This document shows, in pieces, positions 36,436 through 44,311 of a stretch of 49,774 nt of DNA. The notes beneath the pieces were generated by a model. That model was given only the letters and a program-made list of their open reading frames with translations, did no database searches and was not told the origin of the DNA. Made by a program: the position numbers and the translations under genes. This DNA comes from CAZVIJ01 sp964626735 (GTDB taxonomy: Bacteria; Patescibacteriota; Dojkabacteria; JAOAGR01): the NCBI GenBank assembly GCA_964626735.1, contig CAZVIJ010000005.1:1-49774 (forward strand). Reading direction: 5' to 3'. Within the stretch, counting starts at the first letter, position 1. Each line of letters begins with the position of its first letter.

Positions 36436-36792
36436 TTACTCGAAATTTACAGTAGCAGGTTGGAGGTTGGTGATGATCTTGATGGTGCTGGGCATAAAGT
36501 GCTTGTACAGAGCTACTTCCGTTCTATCCCTGTTCGACTTTTCTTGAACAGAAGCTGCTCGGAAAAAGCACTTGAAGTTCTTCAGGTAGTACGCGAGATG
36601 CGGGTTAGTTTCCCTCCAGGGGAGGTGCTGTGCGAGGGCGTATTTAAGGTTGTCCGCCTGTCCTACGTAGAATACGTAGTAATTGTTGTCCTTAGGATCG
36701 AGATAAACCAATCTGTATACACCAGGCTTTTCCTTCAAAGATGAAACTCCCGTGGTATTTATCTTTATTCGTGGTGTCCAATTGATTTTCAT
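36436..36792 (-). CDS. GIY-YIG-like protein lacking the catalytic Arg
   Basis: 118 residues from the ATG at 36790-36792. PGVYRLVYLDPKDNNYYVFY, then VGQADNLKYALAQH, gives a GVY-YVG version of the GIY-YIG fold, and a Glu (TEVALYKH) is in the place of the metal-binding Glu. The Arg that normally follows YIG in the L-x-x-R position is Ala here, so nuclease activity is doubtful. It is transcribed divergently from lexA across an array of GAAC half-sites, so it is probably in the LexA regulon. An upstream start at 36849 is rejected because it would place the start inside the operator array. Confidence 0.7.
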   Translation of the reverse strand: MKINWTPRIKINTTGVSSLKEKPGVYRLVYLDPKDNNYYVFYVGQADNLKYALAQHLPWRETNPHLAYYLKNFKCFFRAASVQEKSNRDRTEVALYKHFMPSTIKIITNLQPATVNFE

Positions 36793-36814
36793 AATTTTCG
36801 TAAAATATCTAACT

Positions 36815-36898
36815 GAACAGAGTGTAGAACATTTCGTAGAACACGTCAAATGTTCTTGACACCCGCACTAGAACGGCTATACTTAAAAAAATTAGAAC
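36815..36898. promoter_or_regulatory. GAAC half-site array (candidate LexA operator) between the GIY-YIG-like gene and lexA
   Basis: GAAC half-sites at 36815, 36827, 36839, 36871 and 36895. The first three are direct repeats exactly 12 bases apart (GAAC-N8-GAAC-N8-GAAC), and four of five are TAGAAC. An inverted partner, AAATGTTCT at 36848-36856, forms a perfect 9-bp inverted repeat with AGAACATTT at 36826-36834. The half-site at 36871 lies between the -35 and -10 boxes of lexA. GAAC is the core of many LexA boxes, and alphaproteobacterial LexA uses direct GTTC-N7-GTTC repeats. Confidence 0.6.
36856..36883 (+). promoter_or_regulatory. lexA promoter
   Basis: TTGACA (36856-36861), a 16-base spacer and TATACT (36878-36883). 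Transcription start is at about 36890, with a leader of about 19 bases containing the last TAGAAC half-site. Confidence 0.8.
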
Positions 36899-36908
36899 AA
36901 ACAAAATT

Positions 36909-37511
36909 ATGAAACTGCATCCAACACAACAAAAACTATTAACTCTCCTGAGCGAGAACCTAACCAACCCACTCACCATCCGTGAGTTGCAGGAGGAGCT
37001 TAACCTCTCTTCGCCCAGCCTTGTTCACCACCACATACAGCAGCTCGAGAAAAAGGGCTACCTCAGGAGGAACCCCGCTAACCCGCAAGATTACCAGGTG
37101 CTTACCGATACGCCCGAACGCATCATCTCCTACCTCAACCTATACGGTATGGCGCAGTGCGGTCCGAAAGGCACCATATTAAGCGGAGACCCAATCGAAC
37201 GCATTCCGATCTCAACCAAGATACTCGGGTTTACCTCGGATAAAGCATTCATGGTAAAGGCGCGAGGCAACTCAATGACTCCCAAAATCAACGACGGCGA
37301 CTTGGTAATCGCGAAGAAAGCAAACGATGCCCCGAACGGCAGCCTGGTGGTGTGCGTCAACAAGGGAGAGGCTCTTATCAAGAAGATCCAGAAGAAAGAC
37401 AACTACGTAATGCTCATCTCTCTCAATCCCCAATTCGAACCGTTCATCGCGAATCCAGACGATTTCCGGATCGAGGGAGTCGTCAAGGGGATCTTATCGT
37501 ACAAGATCTAA
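36909..37511 (+). CDS. lexA: LexA-type S24 repressor
   Basis: 200 residues. Winged-helix N-terminus (about 1-65, PLTIRELQEELNLSSPSLVH), linker, then an S24 peptidase domain with catalytic Ser122 (RGNSMTP) and Lys158 (ALIKKI). The self-cleavage site is Cys84-Gly85 (AQCGPKG) in place of the usual Ala-Gly. It represses SOS genes until RecA filaments trigger autocleavage. The promoter carries GAAC half-sites, which suggests autoregulation. No Shine-Dalgarno sequence. Followed by a hairpin at 37517-37541. Confidence 0.92.
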   Translation: MKLHPTQQKLLTLLSENLTNPLTIRELQEELNLSSPSLVHHHIQQLEKKGYLRRNPANPQDYQVLTDTPERIISYLNLYGMAQCGPKGTILSGDPIERIPISTKILGFTSDKAFMVKARGNSMTPKINDGDLVIAKKANDAPNGSLVVCVNKGEALIKKIQKKDNYVMLISLNPQFEPFIANPDDFRIEGVVKGILSYKI

Positions 37512-37516
37512 AAAAG

Positions 37517-37541
37517 AATCCCGGCTCGACACCGGGATTCG
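37517..37541 (+). terminator. Hairpin after lexA
   Basis: 9-bp stem GAATCCCGG/CCGGGATTC with a 7-base loop, five bases after the lexA stop. No U run follows, so termination would be weak. Confidence 0.5.
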
Positions 37542-37564
37542 CTCTTAACATCTTAATAACGAAA

Positions 37565-37592
37565 AAACCCAATGGTTAGGGCCATTGGGTTT
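37565..37592 (-). terminator. Terminator of the Lys-rich protein gene
   Basis: 11-bp stem AAACCCAATGG/CCATTGGGTTT with a 6-base loop. On the minus strand it ends in a run of T, 17 bases after the stop of the gene at 37609. It may act weakly on the plus strand too. Confidence 0.8.
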
Positions 37593-37608
37593 GGTTCAAG
37601 ATTCGAAA

Positions 37609-37737
37609 TTACTTTCGCTTCTTTGCAGTTTTCTTAGCTGGCTTTTTTGCAGCTTTTTTAACTGTCTTTTTTACAGTCTTCTTAGCAACTTTCTTGGTAG
37701 CTTTCGAAGCTGGTTTCTTTGCTTTTTTTACAGCCAT
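37609..37737 (-). CDS. Lys/Ala-rich histone-H1-like small protein
   Basis: A 42-residue protein beginning MAVKKAKKPASKATKKVAKK and continuing with KK-A/T/P/V repeats to RK. More than half the residues are Lys or Arg. This matches the histone H1-like or Hc1/AlgP-type tails that bind DNA electrostatically. It stands as its own unit with a good terminator, so it is likely expressed and not a fragment of a larger gene. A TATAAT (minus strand, about 55 bases upstream) could be its -10 box, but no -35 box was found. Confidence 0.7.
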   Translation of the reverse strand: MAVKKAKKPASKATKKVAKKTVKKTVKKAAKKPAKKTAKKRK

Positions 37738-38031
37738 AGTTGTTTATATGAAATAAACATTATTTTTTATCAAAATCGCACTACGTTGTAAATTATAATT
37801 CGTCAATGTTTCGATTCTTGTTTTATCAATAGAGAAAAGCGTTTATCCTCTTTTTGTATAATAAATTGTTATGCCAACATTTCTATTTTTTTTGTGATCT
37901 TCGGCATCTGTAATTTATCGGAGAATCCTTGTGTAAAAGGCATATACTTACCATGTGTACAAACTGCCTGAACGTAACCGGAACTTTTCTCGTTATTAAG
38001 ACCGATTGCCGCAAGGCGAGAAAACACAATA
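37738..38031. other. AT-rich intergenic region before the photolyase-like gene
   Basis: Holds a TATAAT -10 candidate (37857-37862) on the plus strand and a GAAC-N7-GAAC pair at 37970-37984. A minus-strand ORF extending out of the photolyase gene and a 34-codon plus-strand ORF starting at 37953 occur here, but neither shows family similarity. No RNA gene seen. Confidence 0.4.
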
Positions 38032-39252
38032 ATGAAAAGCATTTGGTTGACAAATAAAGACTTTAGGCTGGCCGACAATGTGCCGTTGAGTAAGGCAGTA
38101 TACTTCTCATCGGAAGTGCTTCCGGTTTATATCATCAATGAAGACTTGCAGAACTCGCCGGATATTGCAGACACGTACCATTACACCTCGAATAAGGCTG
38201 CTCTTGCCCTGCGAGAGGAGCTGAGGAGGAGAGATTCAGACCTCTACTTCGCGTACGGCAATCTTGTCCGCGAGCTTGAGACACTGAAAAATAGGTACCC
38301 CTTCGATACGCTATTCTGTCATGAAGAGTACGGGAGCGATGTTTCGAGAAAGGCATTCGAGGAACTGAAAGTTTGGTGCGCAAAAAATAAAATTGCTTTA
38401 TACGCCTATTACCGCAACGGAGTTGTCTTGGATAGGCAGGACGCCGTCAAGAATTTGAAAACATGGTATACGCGGATGAACTCCACCGTTTTGCCTGCTC
38501 CCGATAATCTCAAGTTTCCCAATTATATGTACGTCTACACGAGAAACGACGACTTGGTCCATATGCAGGTCGCCGGAAGCATCCCCAAGACGGTACGTGA
38601 TTTGGAGCTTACGGAGCATGCAGCCGATATGGCGATGCGTCAATTCCTGCGTTCCGTCAATTCCGGCACGGGCAAAAGCGATGGTCTTTTCGAACTGCTG
38701 AACATTCACCTCGTATGGGGCACGGCTACTTCGAAGCAGATTTACCGAAGCATTAAGGAAGAGATCGCTGACGTCCAAAAGCGGGATGAACATTTCGAAA
38801 TCGCGAAACGATTCAACACGTACATCAACAAGCTGCATTGGAGAGACCATTTTATTCAGCGGTACCTTACTGCCGATTCCGCCGCAGGCGATAATTCTAA
38901 TAACGACGAAAATCAGTTGTTCGAATTGCAGGAGAACTTCATCGACTCGCTCATGGATCAGCTGAATAACGCAAAACTCTCGTCGGCACTCGTGAAATTG
39001 AAGGACACGGGATACCTATCGCAAAAGAACCAGGCAAAGCTAATCTTGCTCGCGACCCAGAAGCTGCATATCTCATCCATAACCCTCACCAAGCATATTG
39101 CAAGCAGGATGGTGAACTACGAGCCGGGCATCTGGAATAATATGATACAGCTGTATTCGAACGTTCAACTTTCTAAGGTCAAGCGAAAGGAGAAGATCAA
39201 GGCCAAATCAACTTCCGAAACCGCAAAGGTATACGTTCCGCTCTTTGAATGA
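38032..39252 (+). CDS. Cryptochrome/photolyase-like protein with eroded FAD domain
   Basis: 406 residues. The N-terminal alpha/beta domain (1-130) has IWLTNKDFRLADNVPLSKAV and VLPVYIIN, as in DNA photolyases. The helical part keeps LVWGTATSKQIY and KLHWRDHFIQRYL. The late FAD-binding region is altered: the usual NRxR is KNQAK (about 342-346), and the D-x-D-x-x-x-N-x-G-x-WQ stretch is reduced to NYEPGIWNNMIQ. A charged, low-complexity insert (about 290-300) lies between them. It may be a flavin-free relative with another role. It lies near lexA but its regulation is unknown. Confidence 0.75.
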   Translation: MKSIWLTNKDFRLADNVPLSKAVYFSSEVLPVYIINEDLQNSPDIADTYHYTSNKAALALREELRRRDSDLYFAYGNLVRELETLKNRYPFDTLFCHEEYGSDVSRKAFEELKVWCAKNKIALYAYYRNGVVLDRQDAVKNLKTWYTRMNSTVLPAPDNLKFPNYMYVYTRNDDLVHMQVAGSIPKTVRDLELTEHAADMAMRQFLRSVNSGTGKSDGLFELLNIHLVWGTATSKQIYRSIKEEIADVQKRDEHFEIAKRFNTYINKLHWRDHFIQRYLTADSAAGDNSNNDENQLFELQENFIDSLMDQLNNAKLSSALVKLKDTGYLSQKNQAKLILLATQKLHISSITLTKHIASRMVNYEPGIWNNMIQLYSNVQLSKVKRKEKIKAKSTSETAKVYVPLFE

Positions 39253-39254
39253 CG

Positions 39255-40631
39255 CTATTGAATATTTGTCGATGCATTGGCGCTCGCGGAATCGCTTCCC
39301 GGAAATGTCTCGGTGATCGCGATAAATCTTCCCGTCTTTGCGTTCGCAAGCAGCACAGTCGTCTTTACTCTAAGAGACTTGCCTGATTCTATTTGCTCTA
39401 TGGTTCCGATGCCTCCGGAGACTGTCGAATACGCTACGGTTACGTCGAAGTAATTCTTGTCCTTCTTGACGTTCAGATTCGTAGAGCCAGGAGAGTATCG
39501 AGCGTTCAGGTCGGAATGCTTATGCTGCGATAGTACCTTATATGGAATTTCGTATGTATCTAAACCGAGCCTCATTGCCGTAGACCATGCGGTCGCCCAG
39601 TAGCAGACTCCGCCTGCGCGAACATTCATGACCGGAACATTGTTGATGATCGCTCCGCCAAGACCGTATCCTCGCGCGGCAAGCGTGGCATCGTCGCCCT
39701 TGAGACCGATTACGTCCAGGATATCGACTCGCTCGGAAACCGTCGTTACCGTACTATTTGTATAGTTGGCGCCGGCTATAATATTATTCGCCTTATCGAA
39801 AAAGTATTGGACGTCATGGAATACCGTGCTCGATTTCGTAGCACCTGAAAGCTTACTCAGCGCCGTATCGGCATCGGTCTCTATAAATAGGTCGCCAGGA
39901 GATTTCGCGTTGCCGGTAAACGAGTTCGCCACTCCGAGAAGCACCTTGCCTTTCGAATACGCGATCCTGCTAACTTCAACATGAACGCTGTCGGGAAGGG
40001 TAAGCTCCGTTCTACCGAGCTGATAGTCGACGATCGCAATCTTCTCGTTTTTCGAGAAAGGCAAACCGATATGGCTTAGGTAGATATTCGTACCACGAAC
40101 TCTCGTCTTGAAGTCTTCGGCAGCGCTTTGGAACTTGTCTTGAAGCCTAATGAGCTTCATTCGCGTGGGCATATCGATATCCTGGGAAACCTGCTCTGAA
40201 GTGGCATCAGCATACTTAGTCGGAGAGTTACCGTTATCGCCGATAACGAAGTAGGTTTGCTTCGCAGGGTTATACTTGAGCGAGCTCACGAACGTATAAT
40301 TGTCCATCGTTTGCGCAACGTTGACCGGTTCTCCCGCATGCAGGCTGAGCTCCGGCTTCGACTCGTTGTCGTTCGAGATATACGAAGGGGTATCGTCAGC
40401 GAGCTTTTTTGAAGTCGTCGAAGGCGCCGTCGTGAATTGGGCAAGGGTAGAATTTATCACCGGACCTGAACCATACGTGTTCGTAAGGGTCACCAAACTG
40501 AGCGTCACAAAAAGCAGGAGAAACGAGGCCGTAAAGACACTCGTCTTGCCTGCAATCCGGCGGCGCTTGGGATGAGCGGCAGCGGGGGTGGCAGCTTCGT
40601 TTTGCTCTTTACTACCGTTTCTCTGTTTCAT
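39255..40631 (-). CDS. Anchored VanW-like extracytoplasmic protein
   Basis: 458 residues. A basic cytoplasmic head, one membrane helix (about 31-51), then a large extracytoplasmic part. The C-terminal region, with AGGVCYWATAWSTAMRLGLD and HKHSDLNARYSPGS, resembles the VanW core (GGGVCQxSTxLYxAxxRAGL, HxxSxxVxYxxPG). VanW is a vancomycin-cluster accessory protein of unresolved chemistry; other VanW-domain proteins are wall-associated. The rest is beta-rich and unidentified. It converges with the photolyase-like gene, with only two bases between them. Confidence 0.6.
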   Translation of the reverse strand: MKQRNGSKEQNEAATPAAAHPKRRRIAGKTSVFTASFLLLFVTLSLVTLTNTYGSGPVINSTLAQFTTAPSTTSKKLADDTPSYISNDNESKPELSLHAGEPVNVAQTMDNYTFVSSLKYNPAKQTYFVIGDNGNSPTKYADATSEQVSQDIDMPTRMKLIRLQDKFQSAAEDFKTRVRGTNIYLSHIGLPFSKNEKIAIVDYQLGRTELTLPDSVHVEVSRIAYSKGKVLLGVANSFTGNAKSPGDLFIETDADTALSKLSGATKSSTVFHDVQYFFDKANNIIAGANYTNSTVTTVSERVDILDVIGLKGDDATLAARGYGLGGAIINNVPVMNVRAGGVCYWATAWSTAMRLGLDTYEIPYKVLSQHKHSDLNARYSPGSTNLNVKKDKNYFDVTVAYSTVSGGIGTIEQIESGKSLRVKTTVLLANAKTGRFIAITETFPGSDSASANASTNIQ

Positions 40632-40779
40632 TGCCTATCTATGAGCCCAGGGGGACAGATTACTAACTTTTTTACCACGATTCCCCCCGGCGAGCAAACA
40701 TTGCGCAATTACAGATAAAAGTTACAATCACCTTGTACTGAGAATTATAGTAGTTACATAACGCGTAAATACCTAATAA

Positions 40780-41100
40780 ATGGCAATAAGCTCAGATTAT
40801 AAAGAAAAAGTTATAAGTCAACTATCAAAGATCGGCCCTATCCGCTCGAAGAATATGTTCGGCGGGGTTGGGCTGTACTATGATGAGGATTTTTTCGGAT
40901 TGATAGACGACGATGCGACCTATCTCAAAGTAGATGAGACGAACATCGAAGACTACAAATCCATGGATATGTCACCTTGGGGATTTTCCAAAGGGTATTA
41001 CCGGCTCCCCGAATCGATACTCGAAGACGCGGAGAAGCTGAAAGCTTGGGTCGAAAAGGCGGTTACCGTTTCTTCCAAGAATAAGGCAAGGGTACCGTAG
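40780..41100 (+). CDS. TfoX N-terminal-domain protein
   Basis: 106 residues, the N-terminal TfoX/Sxy domain only. RSKNMFGGVGLYYDEDFFGLI and TYLKVDETNIEDY are its signature. In Gammaproteobacteria TfoX regulates competence genes; stand-alone N-terminal-domain proteins are common and uncharacterised. A TTGCGC (40701-40706), 16 bases, TACAAT (40723-40728) promoter lies upstream. Its stop abuts the convergent typA stop. Confidence 0.8.
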   Translation: MAISSDYKEKVISQLSKIGPIRSKNMFGGVGLYYDEDFFGLIDDDATYLKVDETNIEDYKSMDMSPWGFSKGYYRLPESILEDAEKLKAWVEKAVTVSSKNKARVP

Positions 41101-43005
41101 CTATTTCTTTTCGAAGCTCTGCTTCGCGAATCCGGTTAGGGTATCCCGTCGTGCCCACTTCCTCTCGAAATCCTTGAGGTAGATCTTCCTGAGCCTCAGG
41201 TTCTTAGGCGTTACCTCCAAAAGCTCGTCGCTGCCGAGGAAGAGTAATGCGAAATCCAACGTTAATTTCAACGGAGCGTTCAGGATGATATGGGTTTTTG
41301 CGTGCTGGTTTACGCGTACGCCCGACTTATGCCTTTCACGTGTAACATTCACTTCTAAGTCGTTCTCGTACTTGTTTATGCCGACAATCATCCCCTCGTA
41401 TACGTCTGTCTTGGGCTCGATAAAGAGCTCTCCTCTGAATTGGATCTCGTTGAGTGCATAGGGAGCTGCGACGCCGGTATCTGTAGAGATAAGCACACCT
41501 TTCCTGAACAGCTCGTCTTGTTTGATATACGGAACGTACCCCATCAGGTAATTGTTCATGACGACATTACCTTTCGTCGCGGTCAGGAGGAGGTTCCTGA
41601 GCCCCAAAAGGTTCCTGGTAAGGATTTTATATGTGTACTGGACCGTATCGCCCTCAATTTCCATATTCTGCAGCTCGGCCCTGCGAGACGCGAGGATGGA
41701 CTCGGTCTGCTTGGAATGCTCGGAAGGTACTTCGATAAGAAGTTCCTCGACAGGCTCGCTAACAACACCATCCACTTCCTGCATGACAACTTCAGGCTTC
41801 CTAATTTGGAATTCGTAGCCTTCGCGTCTGAGGGTTTCGATAAGGATCGAAAGCTGCAATTCGCCGCGGCCGGCAACATAGTATCCGTCTTCGCCCTTAG
41901 TGATTTGCAACGATATATTGGTTTCGATCTCGCGGTCGAGACGCTGCTGCAGCAGCTTTGCCGTAACGAACTCCCCTTCTCTACCGACGAGTGGAGAAGT
42001 GTTCGCTTCGAATTTTATACGAACAGCTGGCGGAGAAATTTTAATGTCCGCAAGCGGATCGGGTGACGATGATGCGCAGAGTGTCGCACCGATTGCCGTC
42101 GAATCGACTCCTGCGATAGCGATAATTTCGCCGACGGAAGCATTCTCGAGCTCTTTGAACTCTAATCCTTCCCTGACCAATATTTTCTTTACCTTTCCTT
42201 GGGTTAATTGCTGGACCGTTCCATCATCGGCTCGCTTTACGACAACCGTGGAATCGCCGATGGAGACCGTTCCGCGCTTTACCTTGCCGATGAGATAACG
42301 GCCAGAATGGCTGTCGTACTGCAGCGTCGTGATCTGCATCTGGAAGGGGCCATCATGATCGCCCGTCGGAGCCGGTACGTAATCGACGATCTTATCGAGA
42401 AGCGGTTTAATATTTCCCTCTACCGCATTAGGAACCGTTAAATCTGCCGTAGGCATCTCATCGAACACTTTTCCCTCTCGACCGATGGCGTACAGTACGG
42501 GAAATTCCAGCTGCTCTATATCGGTCGCCAAGCTCAGGAATAGATCGTGAAGCCGGTGAATAACTTTTTCGGGATCGGCAAACTTCTTGTCTATTTTGTT
42601 GATGACGACGATAGGCTTCAAGCCGAGTTCAAGCGCCTTTTTGAGGACGAACTTCGTTTGCGGCTTTGGCCCCTCTTGTGCGTCGACAAGCAGTATGCAC
42701 CCGTCGGCCATATTAAGCGTCCTCTCCACTTCACCGCCGAAATCTGCATGGCCCGGCGTATCGATAATATTAATCTTATACTCCCCGAACCGTACCGAGA
42801 TATTCTTGGCGAATATGGTTATACCTTTTTCACGTTCAAGATCATTCGAATCGAGAATCATCTCCTGGCTCATTTCTTCCTGGTTTGACCGGAATAGATT
42901 GCTTTGCTTCATGAAAGCATCGACGAGGGTAGTTTTTCCATGATCTACGTGGGCGATAATGGCAATATTGCGTATTTTGCTTGTTTCTACGGTAAGGGAA
43001 CTCAC
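41101..43005 (-). CDS. typA: TypA/BipA ribosome-associated GTPase
   Basis: 634 residues. GTPase motifs AHVDHGKTTL (G1), DTPGHADFGGEVER (G3) and NKIDK (G4), then EF-G-like beta and ferredoxin domains and the TypA-specific C-terminus. It binds ribosomes and assists assembly or translation under stress. The start is set at GTG 43003-43005 because an extended -10 box TGGTAAAAT (TAAAAT at 43011-43016) starts transcription there; the GTG at 43020 is upstream of that start. No Shine-Dalgarno sequence. Confidence 0.95.
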   Translation of the reverse strand: MSSLTVETSKIRNIAIIAHVDHGKTTLVDAFMKQSNLFRSNQEEMSQEMILDSNDLEREKGITIFAKNISVRFGEYKINIIDTPGHADFGGEVERTLNMADGCILLVDAQEGPKPQTKFVLKKALELGLKPIVVINKIDKKFADPEKVIHRLHDLFLSLATDIEQLEFPVLYAIGREGKVFDEMPTADLTVPNAVEGNIKPLLDKIVDYVPAPTGDHDGPFQMQITTLQYDSHSGRYLIGKVKRGTVSIGDSTVVVKRADDGTVQQLTQGKVKKILVREGLEFKELENASVGEIIAIAGVDSTAIGATLCASSSPDPLADIKISPPAVRIKFEANTSPLVGREGEFVTAKLLQQRLDREIETNISLQITKGEDGYYVAGRGELQLSILIETLRREGYEFQIRKPEVVMQEVDGVVSEPVEELLIEVPSEHSKQTESILASRRAELQNMEIEGDTVQYTYKILTRNLLGLRNLLLTATKGNVVMNNYLMGYVPYIKQDELFRKGVLISTDTGVAAPYALNEIQFRGELFIEPKTDVYEGMIVGINKYENDLEVNVTRERHKSGVRVNQHAKTHIILNAPLKLTLDFALLFLGSDELLEVTPKNLRLRKIYLKDFERKWARRDTLTGFAKQSFEKK

Positions 43006-43093
43006 CGGGCATTTTACCACATTTCTGCACCCAAAACCTCTCTTTTGAGATGAATAGATTAACCGACGCCACCTCCCGTGCTATGATCCGGGT

Positions 43094-43597
43094 ATGAAAG
43101 ATTATAAGCAAGAATTCGATTCGTTTATTGTCGACCTCGATAAAAGGCTGGACCAAATCGGTATCGATCTCAAACAGTATATTATTGACCATGTATGTTA
43201 TCGAGCGCATGATCTTGCTGACTTCGAATCGCTCAAGGCAGATTTCATCCAGATGAGTGCCGTTTACACCGAGGTTTTTTATCATGAACGGCAATTCCTT
43301 TTGTTCTTACTTAAAGAACCGTTTGTTTATAATGGCGCGAGCATTTCATGCCTCGAATTTGCGGAGCCCGGAGGAAGCGACGTATACGATACAGGATTCC
43401 AGCATCTTGAAGTACTCACACCGCTCGCATACGAGCAACTCAGCGGGACTCCGGAGAAAATCTCTCCACTCGTTTTCCAGCCTAAGAATGGCGAAACCTA
43501 CCTCAAATGGGGTGATAAGATATGCTTCAAAACAGCGCAGCAATCAATTTTCGCGAAATCGATCGTGGTCGAGAAGGCGAAAGTTGTTGTGCTTTAG
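43094..43597 (+). CDS. YecM-like VOC-fold protein
   Basis: 167 residues. IDHVCYRAHDLADFESLKAD, then ISCLEFAEP and FQHLEVLTP, resemble E. coli YecM, a vicinal-oxygen-chelate-fold, metal-binding protein of unknown function. The His of DHVCYR and the Glu of HLEVL could be ligands. It has its own promoter: TTAACC (43059-43064), 17 bases, TGCTATGAT (TATGAT at 43082-43087), with transcription starting on the ATG. The 3' end overlaps a small convergent ORF by 4 bases. Confidence 0.75.
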   Translation: MKDYKQEFDSFIVDLDKRLDQIGIDLKQYIIDHVCYRAHDLADFESLKADFIQMSAVYTEVFYHERQFLLFLLKEPFVYNGASISCLEFAEPGGSDVYDTGFQHLEVLTPLAYEQLSGTPEKISPLVFQPKNGETYLKWGDKICFKTAQQSIFAKSIVVEKAKVVVL

Positions 43598-43797
43598 CGT
43601 TCTTTATCGAAGAAGTTTAATACGCTTGCAGTAACCGTTGCAGGCGTGCTTGACTTCCTGCCGATACGTAAACCGCCGATAGAGATGAACGACTCGGGCT
43701 GCGGTTCCGGTAGCTGGGGGAAGTGGTTTTCATGCAACTGGTACGACTGAGTGTCCTTAGTTAAGAAACCCCGGTGAGAACGTGTGTAAGCGTCCAT
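43594..43797 (-). CDS. Possible small protein, unknown
   Basis: 67 residues, no family recognised. The segment ESFISIGGLRIGRKSSTPAT is not obviously low complexity. No promoter or ribosome-binding site could be identified. It fills the space between the YecM-like and NADAR genes and overlaps the former by 4 bases. It could be a chance ORF. Confidence 0.35.
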   Translation of the reverse strand: MDAYTRSHRGFLTKDTQSYQLHENHFPQLPEPQPESFISIGGLRIGRKSSTPATVTASVLNFFDKER

Positions 43798-43842
43798 TTA
43801 CCGAATCGCAAAATTTTTACATAATGAATCAGGAATACGCGC

Positions 43843-44283
43843 ATGGATCAAATCAAATTTTTCGACGATAAATATTATTTCTTCTCGAACTCATCTGCGC
43901 ATGCGGTAAATTACCAAGGCGTCCTCTACCCGACCGCTGCTCATGCGTACGAAGCGGCTAAGTTTAAAGATCCCCAAATCATCAATGAAATAAAAAATGC
44001 GCCAAGTCCGTATATCGTTCGCATGGTTGCCGAACGCTATTCCACCCCAGAGGTTCTCGCAGAATGGGAACCCAACCGTCTTTCAGTCATGGAAGAAATC
44101 ATGCGCGGAAAAGTAATGTCCCATGAAGATGTTAAAGCCGCACTGCTCGCTACCGGCGATTCCGAACTGATCTACGATAATCCGGAAGATCCGTTTTGGG
44201 GCGGGGGTGCTGACGGTATGGGCGCCAACAATATCGGCAAAATCCTCATGAAAATTCGTCAGGACTACTCGTTCCAAGACTAG
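43843..44283 (+). CDS. NADAR-family (YbiA-like) N-glycosidase
   Basis: 146 residues. YYFFSNSSAHAVNYQGVLYP, AHAYEAAKF, and DPFWGGGADGMGANNIGKIL are the NADAR signatures. E. coli YbiA-type members cleave the N-glycosidic bond of reactive riboflavin intermediates; others act in ADP-ribose metabolism, so the exact substrate is open. Cytoplasmic. The next gene starts 28 bases downstream on the same strand, possibly cotranscribed. Confidence 0.9.
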   Translation: MDQIKFFDDKYYFFSNSSAHAVNYQGVLYPTAAHAYEAAKFKDPQIINEIKNAPSPYIVRMVAERYSTPEVLAEWEPNRLSVMEEIMRGKVMSHEDVKAALLATGDSELIYDNPEDPFWGGGADGMGANNIGKILMKIRQDYSFQD

Positions 44284-44311
44284 GTAACATAATGCTACTC
44301 AATTAGGTACT

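Noticed and set aside
37970..37984. GAAC-N7-GAAC as a LexA site upstream of the photolyase-like gene
   Set aside because: The spacing differs from the 12-base repeats at lexA, and a single short pair is expected by chance; a weak lead only.
37869..38078. 69-codon minus-strand ORF before the photolyase-like gene
   Set aside because: It starts inside the neighbouring gene, lacks a promoter and matches nothing recognised; kept only as an intergenic note.
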